From: Phoenix dactylifera | Taxonomy: Eukaryota; Streptophyta; Magnoliopsida; Arecales; Arecaceae | Direction of reading: 5' to 3' | NCBI RefSeq assembly: GCF_009389715.1 | Contig: NC_052399.1 | Span: 20,446,045-20,510,044, forward strand | Length of the DNA stretch: 64,000 bases | In this document: positions 1 through 12,003 of the stretch, piece after piece | How positions within the stretch are numbered: the first letter of the stretch is position 1 | How the letters are laid out: the number at the start of each line of letters is the position of its first letter | Notes under the pieces: generated by a model | The model's input: only the letters and a program-made list of their open reading frames with translations | The model's database searches: none | Told to the model about the DNA's origin: nothing | Made by a program: the position numbers and the translations under genes

Positions 1-1039
1 GTAATTGTAGACTGTGAGAGTGATCATCGATAATTTTACTCATGAGAAGTAACTATCGTTGCATAGATGGAAACATTATTTCTCCAACCACCAACAACAT
101 CCAATAATGGCATTATTGCATGCAGGGGAAACTGAAACACAAGTTTATCAACTTATCTGGCTGTCAGAGGAGAAATAAAGCAGTCTGAACTTGTCAGTTG
201 CAGCCTGTCTGATTTGAATGGATTGCAATAAAGAAGAGAATCATGAATACTTATTCAGTCCTATTCCGATGGATGATGTATCATGGCATGATAATGAAGG
301 CTCTCTACTTTCTTACCTGTTTGATTCTCCTTCTTGGAAAAATTTGAGCCAATACTGGTGAAAGATTACTATGACATGAAAAGGATGCCAAAGGTCTCTC
401 CATTTCTTATGCTGCGCAAAATGAGTAAATAACGCGCCTAATTTTTACAAGACTCATCGAGCAAGCTGCAGGTATTTCGAGATCAAAGCGATCATCCAGA
501 AAAATGAAACAAAAACTGGTATGTAGGACCCGAATGGAGTTCTAAAAAATTCATCGAGCATATTTCTCCAGATAGCTGGACACAAGCTTTAAACTTAAAA
601 TTAGATCTCAAATTCCTTGTAACTTTGGAAGGATAGTGGGACCCGATCAGGAACAAAAGTCGGACACTTTGCACCCAACATTTCACCAAATCAGCTTGGC
701 CAAGAGGTGTATAGAATGGTGGTGAATGACCAAAGAATAGTCAATACAAATGTCACGAACGGGCCTATCAGGCAACTTAAATTTCAGAATTGAAAGAATT
801 AAACTTTGATAACAATAAAATTTACGATGTCAGAGAATCTAAGATGCAACTACTTTTCCTTACTGCCATCACAGAGAATCCATAGCCTGCATCAGCATTC
901 CACCTCAGATGGAGCAAGACATTCAGGAGGATCCTGAAGACCGCTACGATCTCCTCTTTTCTGGAGGAAATTCTTGGCTTCCAGCTACTCCAAGAACCCC
1001 TTTTCGATGATAACTCGGTGCCCGCTATCTTGAAGTCAA
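1..1039. other. intergenic, 3' side of phosphatase gene
   Basis: AT-rich sequence with no recognisable coding segment. It lies downstream of the minus-strand phosphatase gene and should contain its 3' UTR. A 47-codon plus-strand frame at 218-361 is discussed as a finding but is not supported by any family. Confidence 0.5.
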
Positions 1040-1930
1040 TCAATCCGTAAATATCATGAAGCAGAAGTGAAGAAGACCCAACTCAAATCTGGGATTTCTG
1101 ATTCCCACTATCTGAGAGATGTGTAAGATGGCATCCCGCGTATCCTCGAAAACAGGAGCGACCTCCAAGAACTTCATCACCTTCCGAAGCTCCCTATCCC
1201 CAAGATCATTGATGAAAGGGGCCACCGGGACTGCATTCTCCGGGTGGAACGCATAGGCATTCGGGTTATCATCCACAATGACCACCCGATCCAAATCTCT
1301 CCCCATCACCGACAGATCCTTCACAAACTTCCCCTCCATTTCCTTGCAGGAATCCCTGTACAGGCGGTGGGATATGATCTGCCCTCCGGGGTCGAGGTGG
1401 TCGAGCACGAGGGAGGCGTACTCCCTGAGCCCCGCGGTGAAGACGACGACCTCGAAGGCCTTGGCGGCCTCTTCGAGCAGCTCGTCAACCCCCGGGCGCT
1501 TCAAAACGTAGAAGGTGAGGACCTGGCCATCGATTACGGGGTGGACGGTGAAGTCGTACCTCTCGGGAGGGGGGTCGGTCTTGGCATGGACCAGGGTCTC
1601 GTCGAGGTCCAGAATGACCGTCTTTCTTCCCGGGCAGGAGGGCGGGGGAAGGGGTATAGGGGCGGCGGGAGGTGTCGGGTCGTCGTGGGGGACGGTCTTT
1701 AGGCGGCGGAAGCCGTGCTTGCGGGATTTGGGGGTTCCAAGGATGCCCAAGCAGGAGAAGATCTTGATGAGGCGGCGGCGGCAGGAGCGGAGGGAGCGGT
1801 CGATCGACGCGGCCACGGCCGAGGGGGTGGCGATGAGGGACTTCAGGGGGGAGGGCTTCTTGCGGAGGCGGCGGCGGGCGGATTTGGGGGTGGTGGACTC
1901 GGAGAATTTCGTGGGGGTTTTGGAGACCAT
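1040..1930 (-). CDS. SCP1/FCP1-like CTD small phosphatase (HAD superfamily)
   Basis: Predicted 296-residue protein phosphatase of the NLI-interacting-factor/FCP1 family, which removes phosphate from serine in RNA polymerase II CTD-like substrates. The catalytic signature DLDETLVHAK is at residues 108-117, followed by KRPGVDELLE (144-153), VVVFTAGLREYASL (161-174) and the metal-binding VIVDDNP motif (217-223). These are in the family's usual order and complete. The first 100 residues are basic and Ser/Pro-rich (KSARRRLRKK) and look disordered. The start was taken at the Met beginning VSKTPTK (1930). The frame stays open 24 codons further upstream to a Met at 2002, but that stretch is proline-rich and crosses a G run. 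No intron is needed, and the reading frame is GC-rich, as in many intronless plant genes. The exact substrate cannot be told from sequence. Confidence 0.88.
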   Translation of the reverse strand: MVSKTPTKFSESTTPKSARRRLRKKPSPLKSLIATPSAVAASIDRSLRSCRRRLIKIFSCLGILGTPKSRKHGFRRLKTVPHDDPTPPAAPIPLPPPSCPGRKTVILDLDETLVHAKTDPPPERYDFTVHPVIDGQVLTFYVLKRPGVDELLEEAAKAFEVVVFTAGLREYASLVLDHLDPGGQIISHRLYRDSCKEMEGKFVKDLSVMGRDLDRVVIVDDNPNAYAFHPENAVPVAPFINDLGDRELRKVMKFLEVAPVFEDTRDAILHISQIVGIRNPRFELGLLHFCFMIFTD

Positions 1931-1971
1931 TCTCGAAACTTGTTCTTCTTCGAGGGAGAAATGGGGTGCCC

Positions 1972-1984
1972 GGGGGGGGGGGGG
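1972..1984. repeat. G13 homopolymer
   Basis: Thirteen consecutive G on the plus strand (C on the coding strand), just upstream of the chosen phosphatase start and probably in its 5' leader. Length variation here would shift the frame of any upstream start, which favours the Met at 1930. Confidence 0.8.
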
Positions 1985-4064
1985 AGAGGAGGAGATTGGC
2001 ACTATTACTCGTTTTGAGGGGAGATGGACGCAACGGTCATGGAGGGTTCGGAAATTTGAATTTCGCTTGGTTGCAACGGTCGGGAGAAAACACGCCCCCC
2101 ATTTTATCGCATTTCTGGAAATTACTTACTGGCATAAGCTGGCCTCCGGAAATATAGAGAAGAATTGGCCGTTTTGTACATTTGAACGTTGTGATAACCT
2201 TTATGTCTGGTGGTCAAAGGTGTCAACTCGTGCCCCTTTATGATCCAACGAATCGCAAGTGAATAAGCCACTGGTGCTAGCAAAACTGCACCCTGATACA
2301 CGATAGCCAATGTGGCACTTTTTCTTCCTTCTTTTGAGGAGAGCCCTGCTAGAAAAGATAATTATGAGTTTGCTTCTCTGGATGTTGATGCCACCCAAGT
2401 GTATGATTGATGCTAAAACAATGATTTGTGCAATAGATGCATTAGAAATTATTATTCATTTCATCTCACTATTCATTCATCTCAAGATAATTTTGACAAG
2501 TTTGGAAGAAAAAAAAATTATTAGTTCACGCTGGTCTACGAACTTGGAAGCTAATCAGCCGAGCATATCCCATCTATGCTTGTTGATAGTCACAACGTTG
2601 ATTGTTATGTAGAGGAGGTGCTGCCTTTGAATCCCTCCGAGCTCTTCCTGGGTCATGCACAGGTAATATTGTGCTGGATCCCCAGATGGTAATCTTAATG
2701 TGGCCGATTTACCCTCTTTTGCAATCAGTTTCGCTACAGCACTATCGGGTGCAGATGGCCAAAATCTTTTTTAGAACTCTTTCAAGTAGTTGTTGGATAC
2801 GTTCTTCCAGTTTCCTTTGATTCTGTAAATCTATAAGGCTTCATATAATTTAGAAAACACTAGTTTTCTCGAAGCCTCTTGTTCATATCAATGCTTATTC
2901 ATAAATAGCTTCCGCAACTTCGTTGGAGAGATCAATGGAAACTCATAAAAGCGGTATGTGAATAAGTAATTGTCTGATAATGAGCAAAAAAATATCCATC
3001 TTTCTTCCATCCTTAGCGCATCCGCATCTGCTTTATCAAAGAACCGCTTCTTCATGCGCATCTTTTTTCCCTAACGAGGCGAACCAACCGCCGCTACATG
3101 TTTAACACAAGCAAGTCGCCTACTCATATTCAAAAGGCGCAGAAAGTTTTTTTTCTAGTTATTTAAATAGTGGGTCTAAGAGAATTTGAAAGCGTGCGTG
3201 TCAGCGCCGTTATCGGTTAGCGGTTTTAATTTGTTTGCACAATGCCAAGAAGTTCCAAAGCCATAATGTCTCAAAACGAAGAGGCTATAGAGAAACTTTC
3301 CTGTTTTCGGAGCTGCGAGTCAATTTGCTGTGTTCGTACAGGTTATGCAGTGGATCTTATTTTTTAGCGGGTTCAGTTCCAGACTAGACTGCCACTCGAG
3401 CCGGATGATGAAATATTATCATGTCTAGTTCCTTCGGGGGATGGATTAGGCTAGTATGGATTAGCATGGCAAATCGGCCCAAGCAAGCCAAGTGTTGAAG
3501 CTAGTAATTTGGTTCAAGCAACATGGTTTATTATGGTTCACACTCGGTCCCATGCAATACACATGCATACACAGTTTGACACAATCAACATATTATGTGG
3601 TATGACAAAGTTTAAAAATTTGCACGTTCTTTGGCTTAATTTCGGCCGCCTATGACCAAGATTACGTCGTCTCAACTTTCGTTTTTGTCAATGCTCTTTT
3701 ATTATTCTTATTTTTTAAAGAAAAGGTTTTGGATCTAAATCTACCTTTTTCTTTTTGGTAAAAGATCTAATTCTTCTTTATTGCAATTCTCTTTATCCAG
3801 ATCGAGCTGAAATTTTATCCATTTCACACCATGACGTTGTCTAAAGCATAGATTTGTCACGCCGAGGGGTCACAAGAATCGGAAAGCTCATGCTTTGACT
3901 AATCCATGTCCCCATGGTAAACCGCTGAACATTCCCCTTCTAGAAAAGTGGTGACTTTTTTGCTGTGAATAAAAATATCATGTGATTGAAGTGCTCCATT
4001 TACTGCCCGTGTGGGAGGTAAAAGTAAAAGTTTTTTTATTTATTTTATAAAGTAGATAGTTTAT
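1985..4064. other. intergenic region upstream of phosphatase
   Basis: Phosphatase promoter side plus about 2 kb of AT-rich DNA. Short open frames here (for example 2310-2612) have no codon structure or family likeness. I see no gene. Confidence 0.5.
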
Positions 4065-4493
4065 ATATAATAACTCAGGATCTCATCCAAAATAACTAAC
4101 CGAAAGGTATTATTTGGGTTCGTTTATCTTATATAAGTACCCAAGATATATCCAACGAATAATCGATGTGGGACTAAACACACGCCCGCACGAATCCTTA
4201 CATACTCTTTCCATTCAAGCTCTAACATCCTCGTTAGGCTAAGGATTCAAATCTAATCACAAACACCACGATCGGTCCGTGGTTAGCCCTAATGGATCCA
4301 TGCTGCAGTGTCCTCCAATTTTAATAGATTATGGGCTGGATCCGCTCTGATATCATTTGTAACAACCTACGACCTTACCTAAAATGACTAGTCGGAAGAT
4401 ATTATTTGAGTTTTTTGATTCTGTATAAGTACCCAAGATCTACTCAACGAATAACTGATATGAGAATAAACACACAACCGCACGAATCCTCAT
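4065..4493 (-). mobile_element. TRIM-like miniature LTR retrotransposon
   Basis: Two direct repeats of about 137 bp (about 4065-4202 and 4358-4493) share blocks such as TATAAGTACCCAAGAT and CGCACGAATCCT. They flank only about 155 bp. Next to the right repeat, at 4345-4356, GCTCTGATATCA is on the minus strand TGATATCAGAGC. This is one base from the initiator-tRNA-Met primer binding site TGGTATCAGAGC of plant LTR elements, so the element reads on the minus strand. No protein is encoded. Similar TTATAT sequence lies outside both ends and may be the target duplication. The repeats have diverged by several substitutions, so it is not a recent insertion. Confidence 0.65.
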
Positions 4494-4500
4494 ATTATAT

Positions 4501-4905
4501 ATAGTTTTAACACAAATATATTTTAAAAAATAAAAATAATATAAGAAAGAAAAAAAAATAACATTATAGCTTTTTTATAAAAAAAAAATACTAAAACAAT
4601 CAACTAGTTCACGGTATATATGAGTGATTCATAAGGCAACGTAATCCTTTCGTCAGCCTCAGTAGCAACATGTGAGTGAGAGATAAGGAAAAAAAGACAT
4701 TATATTTAGTTCTAACACAAATATTTTTTAAAAAGTAAAAAATGATATAAGAAAGAAAAAAATAACATTATAGCTTTTTTTTAAAAAAAATACTAAAACA
4801 ATCAAATAGTTCACGGTATATATATGAGTGATGCAGAAGGCAACGTAATCCTTGCGTCAGCCTCAGTAGCAACATGTGAGTGAGAGATAAGGAACAAAAG
4901 ACTGC
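4501..4905. repeat. two-copy tandem repeat, unit about 200 bp
   Basis: Copy 1 (about 4501-4702) and copy 2 (about 4703-4905) share long near-identical stretches, including GTTCACGGTATATA, GGCAACGTAATCC and GTCAGCCTCAGTAGCAACAT, in the same order. AT-rich, with no coding potential. Confidence 0.8.
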
Positions 4906-7307
4906 ATCAGAATCCCGTGAAGACACGTGGGAGGTTCCGTCTTTGAAACCTATCACAAAGTGAGTAAAAGAGGAGAGAACAGTCCAAAAGAGGAGATAAA
5001 AAGGGGTGCGACGAGACAAAGGAGGGTGGCGAGCGTGAATGGTGGGAGATCATTCGTCAACCATCTCAAATAGTGGGGGTCCTCCAATTGGCTAAGTCGC
5101 ATGGTTAGCTATTCAATAATTAAGTAGGAGAGCACGACGAGAAATATATGGTGTGAATGCTAGGAGAAAAGTTGGTGCTATGAGTTAATTACGCAAGAAT
5201 AATGCTCCGTAATCAGATGCAAGACAAGGTTGTCAATTACAATTGACTAGGCCAAAGTTTGACATATACAATTGATGGTTTAAAAGTCCATGTACAACAA
5301 TTACTCGATGTGGAAATTTATTGGCTTTGCGAGGCATTAGGAATGTAGGTTTGATTCTGCTCGCCGTGTCCGACACCAAAATTATGTTAAGATACATGCA
5401 TGTAGGTGGACTTGCCAATAAGATTTTTGTGCTACATATAATAATTAGGACGGACAATGCTTTCACTGCATAGTGGAGGCTGGTGGATTAGAGTGGGGGG
5501 ATTCAATCAAGTTTGGGCTTATCATGCATTTGAATCAGGGGTTAAGCATGGCATGAAACAAAGGAGGAGGATAAACCAAATTAGAAGACTAGACCCATCA
5601 ACCTCCAAGGTAAACGAGATGGTAAAAAATGTGACTTGATGACATCAACTAACCCATTTCTACAGTAAATTATACGATATAAAGTGTGGCATGGCATGAT
5701 CTAACATCCCGCCAGGTCCATCTACGACTAGGGCCGAAGCTTTGACGATGTCACGACTGGTAGGTTCCACTTATCTAGTCACTGCAGGAACTTCAGCATC
5801 ATCATTCAAGAGGTGAGTTAGGATTAGTTTTCAATTTGATAAGACAGGCTTGTTTTTAACTTAAAACCTGGATTGCTTCCGGCCGGAATAAGCTGCATTG
5901 ATTGGTTTTTTTGTGATGCGATTATATGAAGCAACACATCACGTTGTCACTTCATACCTTATATAAATATATATATGTTTAAGTGCCGAAAAGTAAGCTG
6001 AACCAAAGGTTTAACTCAATGTACCTGTCCAAATTCGAAAACCATTTGGCGATGGAAAAGATATGAATATTAATGAGTCAGTTATACAAGACTGTTATCC
6101 GTACCCAACTCATACCAACTTCATATCCGTCCTAGATTAGATCAAATAAAACTATAATTCATATACAAATCAAACAAATAAAAATAAAAAAATTTATTTA
6201 TAAAATATTAAATAAAATAAGAGTCAAAAATATAAAATATAAAAAATTAAATTTTCAACAAAAGTAAAAATATTTTTAGCCAAATATTTTTTAAACTAGA
6301 AAGCAATCAACTAAAAAAATAAATAATTAGGTATCATGGCATTTAACTTTTAATATATTTAATTTTATCACGAATGGGGCCGTTAAGATAAAGAATATGA
6401 TGGAAATTTATATATATTCAGATTCAATTTGGATGGGTTTTACCATTATCTCGATCCACTTTGGATCCACATTGGTCAGATAAAATCAGCCTCATAAGGC
6501 TTGAATGGTCAGATGGATACAGAATAGGGTAGAGTAAATTACCATTCTAGAAATTATAAAAATATAAATAATCTCAAAATGAATTTAAGACATACGTATT
6601 GCTTTTGTTGCTTGTCCATGATTCATGTACGTTTACCATCAAGTGCAACTGCCCCGCGGTCACAATTTAAAGCCTATAATTTAGTTAGCTGCCCAACGGG
6701 AAATGCGTCGCATCATTAAGATGTCGTATTGTTAGGTTGCGAAAATTAATTCTCCATGGGACGGAAGTCCGTTGATTGCTAAAAAGTATGCAAGTGAGGG
6801 CATGGGACCGTGTATTATATGCACTTTCCCTTCTCTTTTTTTATTATATCATCAGTTCGTAAGCATGCCGTGATTTCGAATAAATAGAGAAATTAATCCT
6901 AGCTTGCCCAGCTACCATTCTTTAAAAAATTTAAAAACAATTTATTACAATGGACCACAATCAGTATTATTAATATTTTATATTTTCACCTTTTTATGGC
7001 ATGACAAACAATGCATTGCCTTTTTTTTAAAAAAAAAACTTGTAATGTAGGAAATGAAATAATTCCCCCAAAATTATTGATGAGAAGTTTATGTACAAAA
7101 ACAAGTGTATAGGAGAGAGAAGAGGAGGAGAAGTCATTGAAAAGTTAGCAATAAAGAAGAGATGATGGAATTTAGTTTTTGTAACCATCTAGATGATGGA
7201 TTAGGCAGATGGACTCCAGATGTGTAGAATCCTACACAACACAGTATGAACTGAAGACAATGATACAAATAAGTATGAATTGCTACAAATAACTAGAGGC
7301 CAGAGAG

Positions 7308-7310
<3 letters not shown>
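4906..7310. other. AT-rich intergenic DNA
   Basis: No gene or clear element seen. Small open frames (5233-5466, 5457-5639) lack any family likeness. Confidence 0.45.

Positions 7311-7346
<36 letters not shown>
7311..7346. repeat. (AT)18 microsatellite
   Basis: Uninterrupted AT dinucleotide run. Confidence 0.95.
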
Positions 7347-7348
<2 letters not shown>

Positions 7349-7757
7349 AGATTCTTATCATTAGCAACACTAGTGCTTGGATTGCTGCATGTATTTGGTC
7401 TAGAGTTTGTGTAAGATCCTAGCAATTTACCATTTTTTTATGAATTGATCTACTCTCAACTTAAAAATATTTGTTTTTAATTACATAGACATTCTTTTGC
7501 TTAAAAATTAACTATGATGCCACAGGGGCCAAACTTCGTATCAAGAAAGGCAATACTCTTGTAGAATGCCATGTGGTATAAGGAGATTAGTTCGCCGGAT
7601 TGTTGTATGAAGCATCAAATCTTCTTGTGGGACATGGTAGCACAACTTTTATTTGGTATCAGGTTTGGACCCTAAAGCATTTTTAAGTATTACAAACAAA
7701 CTAAATATATAAAGTTCAAGAAAAAAATTAAGAGGTATATATATCTATATCTATCTA

Positions 7758-7817
<60 letters not shown>

Positions 7818-8164
7818 GACATATGCATTTTTTTTCCGAATGATGATAAAAGAGCTATCAAAATTGTTGGAGATGAACCATCTAAAGGGTGATTCAAACC
7901 TCCCAATGCTAAGTAGAGGCCTGCAATAGTGAGAAAAACCCCAATCTACTATATTAATTGAAAGAGTGCTATTGAGATGAAATTATATGTCAAGATTGAG
8001 GGATAGAGGAATCTAGAAGTATTGAAATATCACAAAACATTTGTCACTATATTATCATCAATATATTCGAAGTCTAAGCCAAGATAATAAAATTGAGATT
8101 AACCACCATTTTCAGATAATCATATTAACAGATTTAAATATCCACTATCATTATATAACATTCT
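7347..8164. other. AT-rich intergenic DNA
   Basis: Contains the second (AT)n tract. Nothing else recognisable. Confidence 0.4.
7737..7814. repeat. compound (AT)n/(CTAT)n microsatellite
   Basis: A short (CTAT)n block is followed by a pure AT run of more than 50 bases (7760-7814). Confidence 0.95.
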
Positions 8165-8660
8165 TGATACGGCCGGGACTCGATGTCCACTAAAATTACG
8201 GCTGCCAGCTTGGCTAATCAATGGCTGAGCAACATATGGCGCACGCAATCAACGGTCGAGCGAATCTTCGGAGGGATAGTGGGGTAGTTACAATTTAGTG
8301 CAAAATCAGGGTATCGGATAAAAAAAGGCATCAACGCCTAAGGCAACAGATAAGGAAGAGGGTGAGAATCATGCAATTAAATCACAACGGACTTTCACCC
8401 TCTTCTCTGTATAAATTAGACCAAGGAACCCTAAGTAAGAGGACTTTCATCTTGCTTTTAGCTCATTGCTCGTACTCTCAAATCTCTTCTCTTTGACTAA
8501 AACTCCACTTGACCTAAGCAGAAGGATCCCAATTGAATATGTTCCGGCAATCCCTGATTGATTTTTTTTATTTACAGGTCGGATCCTAAACTACTTGGAC
8601 CAATTCCCTCTGAGCCGATCAATCACCTATTGCCAAATTACCTAACTCGGTCTGATCAGA
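8165..8660 (+). mobile_element. LTR-like fragment upstream of the aquaporin gene
   Basis: The segment is laid out like a retrotransposon LTR: a TATA-like TATAAAT at 8410-8416, then a pyrimidine-rich leader, then TTGACCTAAGCAGAAGGATCC at about 8508-8528. That last block resembles TGACTTAGGCATCGGAGGG in the well-supported solo LTR at 32242-33498. The ends are not fixed: TGAT at 8165 and ATCA at 8656-8659 fit, but no target duplication was found. It may supply promoter sequence to the NIP gene 500 bp away. Confidence 0.35.
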
Positions 8661-9054
8661 TTTTAGGCAGAAACAATACTAGGGCTTATAATTTATTGTA
8701 TTTTGTGTTTGTAGCTTTCATGAGTGTCCCCACCTCCTCCCAAACACTGTTTGCAGGAAAGCAAGGTAAATAAAAATCACCTTGTAGAAATTTGACATTT
8801 TGTTTAAACGCATTGAAGGGGGGCGGGTCGATGGGGCAGCTTTTAATGCTCTCACCCTTCCCCATCCTGGTTTTTTCCGCCTGTGTCCGAAGCCAGAGTC
8901 AGGCCTTCACACCTTCCAAACCATTCCCCGGTTAGACCTCTTTCCCATCATTCCTTCACTCCACCGCTCATACCCGTGACTTCGGCCAAGAATACGAGTT
9001 CTACCGGTCAACTAGGTATTCTCCTACTCCCCCCTTTCCGGGCCTCCAACTGAC

Positions 9055-9063
9055 GATAAATAG
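9055..9063 (+). promoter_or_regulatory. possible TATA box of the NIP gene
   Basis: GATAAATAG lies 95 bp before the aquaporin ATG, within otherwise mixed-composition DNA. Position and sequence fit a weak plant TATA element; nothing else supports it. Confidence 0.35.
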
Positions 9064-9121
9064 AAGCCCAAGTCGAAGGTTTCTCCCTTGTCCTTGGAGT
9101 TGCTCTCAGTGCCTCTCTTGG

Positions 9122-9126
<5 letters not shown>

Positions 9127-9157
<31 letters not shown>
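9127..9157 (+). repeat. (GA)n microsatellite abutting the NIP start codon
   Basis: A GA run ends directly in the A of the aquaporin ATG, so the last 30 bases of the 5' leader are pure GA. It gives a purine at -3 of the start. Repeat length can vary without changing the protein. Confidence 0.9.
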
Positions 9158-9161
<4 letters not shown>

Positions 9162-11386
9162 GAGGGAGTGGAGAGAATTCGACTGCTGATGGGATGCAGG
9201 GGAGATCTATGGAGGAGGGAAACACTGGGTTTCCGAGAGACGAGGAGCGTTCTATTCCACACCCCGGCTGTGGAAATTCTGACGAAGGCTGTGCCTTTGG
9301 TCTCTCTGTTCCTTTCTTCCAAAAGGTCAAACTTCCTCCTCCCATATCTTATAATCCCATTCCTTGTTCTTTCTTTCTTATTCTCCTGTCCGCATTTTTC
9401 GGAGGTGGATTAAACGAATACTTCAATATAGTTTTTCTATCTTAGCCTGAGTTTGTTCGAGATTTGTATTTCCAATGGATCGAAGTCTGTGTTCGGAATT
9501 TTTCGTTTTTCTCCGAGAAGGAATCAAATTTAGTTGCAGTTCTCCAATACATCTATATATATTGTTGCGATTTCTGTCTTTGTTTCAATAAAAATACATC
9601 GTGCTTGGAGAGCGTTGGGCAGTTCGACCATTCTTACTTTCAATCTTTGATCAGTTAATTGGATTTGATTCTAAACCCCAACATCATTTTTATTAAACGT
9701 AAAAGAAAGCAAGACCCACCAAGATCAATATTCTTTATATATATATACATATATAAATTGTTACCAATTTGTTAGGTACGACTTTTACTGGCATGTTCTC
9801 TCAAAAAGAAGTAAATAAGGGGGTTTCCAAACATATAGATAAAATCCAGTTCCTTTTCTGATGCAAGGGGTCGGCCTTTTAAAGCTGCGGCTGTAAGTAG
9901 TTGGCCAACACCCTGATTACTCAATAGAGATGATGACTGTTTTTCTCCTCCCCCACCCCAATTTATCTTTAGATCATGGCTGAAGTGTTTTCGACCTACT
10001 TCGTGATATTCGCCGGCTGTGGCTCAGTGACGGTGAATCTAAGCAAGGGCAGTGTTACATTCCCTGGCGTATGCATTGTGTGGGGGCTGGTGGTCATGGT
10101 CATGGTGTACTCCGTCGGTCACATCTCCGGTGCTCATTTCAATCCTGCCGTCACCATTGCCTTCGCTACATGCCGGAGGTTTCCATGGAAGCAGGTTCGG
10201 AGCTTCATTGCTTCCATGTTCGAGAATTCTATGCTTTCGATACGACCATTGTTATCTCAAGTTCTTGTTTCCACCTATATATATTGCCTACGCGCAGGTG
10301 CCGGTATACGTATCAGCTCAGTTGTTGGGAGCCATCCTTGCAAGCGGTACGCTGCGGCTGCTGTTTGGAGGGAAACGTGAGCTCTTTGCAGGAACAATTC
10401 CGACTGGCTCGGATGTGCAGTCCCTGGTGCTCGAGTTCATCATCTCCTTCTTACTCATGTTTGTGATATCTGGTGTGGCCACCGACAACAGAGCGGTAAG
10501 CGTTAAAGCCGGTAGGATGAGATAGATTTATTTATATATTTTATATTATTTTTTTAATAAGTGAATCCAACATGTAAAATTTTTAATAATAAAGTTAAAG
10601 AGTGCAGGTTCGAACTCAAGACCTCTGCTCTGATAACATATCAAACAAGTAGAATATTTGAGGAAGAAAAGAAAGATTTTTTTTTTTCGTATATTACACC
10701 ATATGTTACAAGGCTATATATATACATCAATTGTGGGATGAGGATGAGATGCAGGATAAGGATGAAATGCAAAACTACTTTCTTGGAGAAGTTTCATCCA
10801 AATTTTTATATGCTCGAAACGTACTCTGGTCCCATTTTGAACTGCACGGGAGTTGATTAAACTTCTTAGCTTTCTCTTGTTCATAATGGCGATCTTATTT
10901 TATTTGCCCGTTTCTATTGTCCAGATTGGAGAATTGGCAGGGATAGCAGTTGGAGCTACCGTCCTACTAAATGTGCTAATTGCCGGGTATTCAAACATAA
11001 CCAGCCATTCAAATCTATAATGAAAAAACTTATTCTTTTTCTTTTTTAAGGTTTTTTGGTGCATGATGTAGCATGTTTGGGTCACAATTCTTGTTTGGAA
11101 ACCTTTTCTCTTGTTCGAAAGTTGCACGAATCTAGTTTCCCTTTTCTTTTTTTTTTTGGGTGACAGCCCAATATCAGGAGCATCGATGAACCCAGCGAGG
11201 AGCCTAGGCCCAGCAATTGTGGGTAACCGGTACCGGGGTATTTGGTTGTACATAGTTGGGCCTATCTGTGGCGCAGTTGCAGGAGCATGGGCCTACAACC
11301 TCATCCGCTTCACCAACAAGCCCCTGCGCGAGATCACCAAGAGCACCTCATTCCTTAAAAGCTTCGGCAGGAGCAACTCCAACTAA
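9158..11386 (+). CDS. NIP1: NIP1-type aquaporin (nodulin-26-like intrinsic protein)
   Basis: Channel protein of the plasma or internal membranes that passes water and small uncharged solutes such as glycerol or metalloids. Five exons: 9158-9325, 9973-10194, 10298-10495, 10925-10986 and 11167-11386. All junctions are GT..AG and the joined frame gives 289 residues. Both pore half-helices are intact: SGAHFNPAV (NPA 113-115) and SGASMNPARS (NPA 225-227). W93, A222 and R228, with probably V205, make the W-V-A-R selectivity filter of NIP subgroup I. The C-terminus carries KSTSFLKS, like the phosphorylated tail of soybean nodulin 26. Exon number and the tiny 62-bp fourth exon fit NIP genes. The start in exon 1 is preferred over the Met at 9976, which lies inside the first membrane helix region. 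The NIP1 assignment is firm; the exact orthologue number is not. Confidence 0.93.
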
Positions 11387-12003
11387 AACGTCTAGTTCTA
11401 GGCAAAGAAACACTATTGTAGCCATTTCCTTTTCCTCCTCCTATCAATGTATACAGAAAGAGACTCTCTCTGCAATAGCGTGTGATGCAAGTTTCCCCAT
11501 GGAAGGAGACTATTTGTAACTATATGCTTTCTTAAACGTCTCTCGCTTTCTATGAATAGAGCTCTGGTAGTGGAATTTGGAACAATTCTCAGATCCCTTG
11601 CGACCCATATTGTTATGAAGTATCGGGGAATATTTCAAATCAAGGAAAGGTCTTGCTCAACTTAAACAGTTTTTTTATCTATAAAGATGGGAGGAATCCT
11701 GTTTAAAACAAGTGAAAATAAGAATAGGGAGGGGGAAAAGGGTTGGGTTGGCAAACCAGAGGGTTGGGTTGGTTTCAACGAAAGGTAAATCAAGGACGGA
11801 GGAGCCAATTTTATTCAATATAATAATAAAGTTGAAGCTAAATTGCTTTTAAGATTCTTACAAAATCCTTGATTACGCAAAAGTTCTCCAATCACAGCCG
11901 TAGAGGTGTAGAACCATGTGAGGTCATTATATGAGAAAAATTACTGATGAGTCCCATAGTGAGTTGAAATTGTCGACCATTGCTTTGATGTCTGATTCTC
12001 AAT
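11387..12003. other. NIP 3' UTR and intergenic DNA
   Basis: The 3' UTR of the aquaporin should lie in the first 200 bases. The rest shows no gene. Confidence 0.5.

Noticed and set aside
1244-2243. Long plus-strand open frames opposite the phosphatase gene
   Set aside because: They are antisense shadows of a GC-rich coding exon; the minus-strand frame carries all the conserved phosphatase motifs.
4065-4493. Cassandra-type TRIM carrying 5S RNA sequence
   Set aside because: No 5S internal promoter boxes are visible in the terminal repeats.
9976-10380. Aquaporin starting at the Met at 9976
   Set aside because: Exon 1 (9158-9325) joins in frame by GT..AG and supplies the N-terminal domain; the frame after 10194 reads intron.
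10052-10525. Alternative open frames across NIP exons 2 and 3
   Set aside because: They run through intron 2 and lack the NPA motif in frame.
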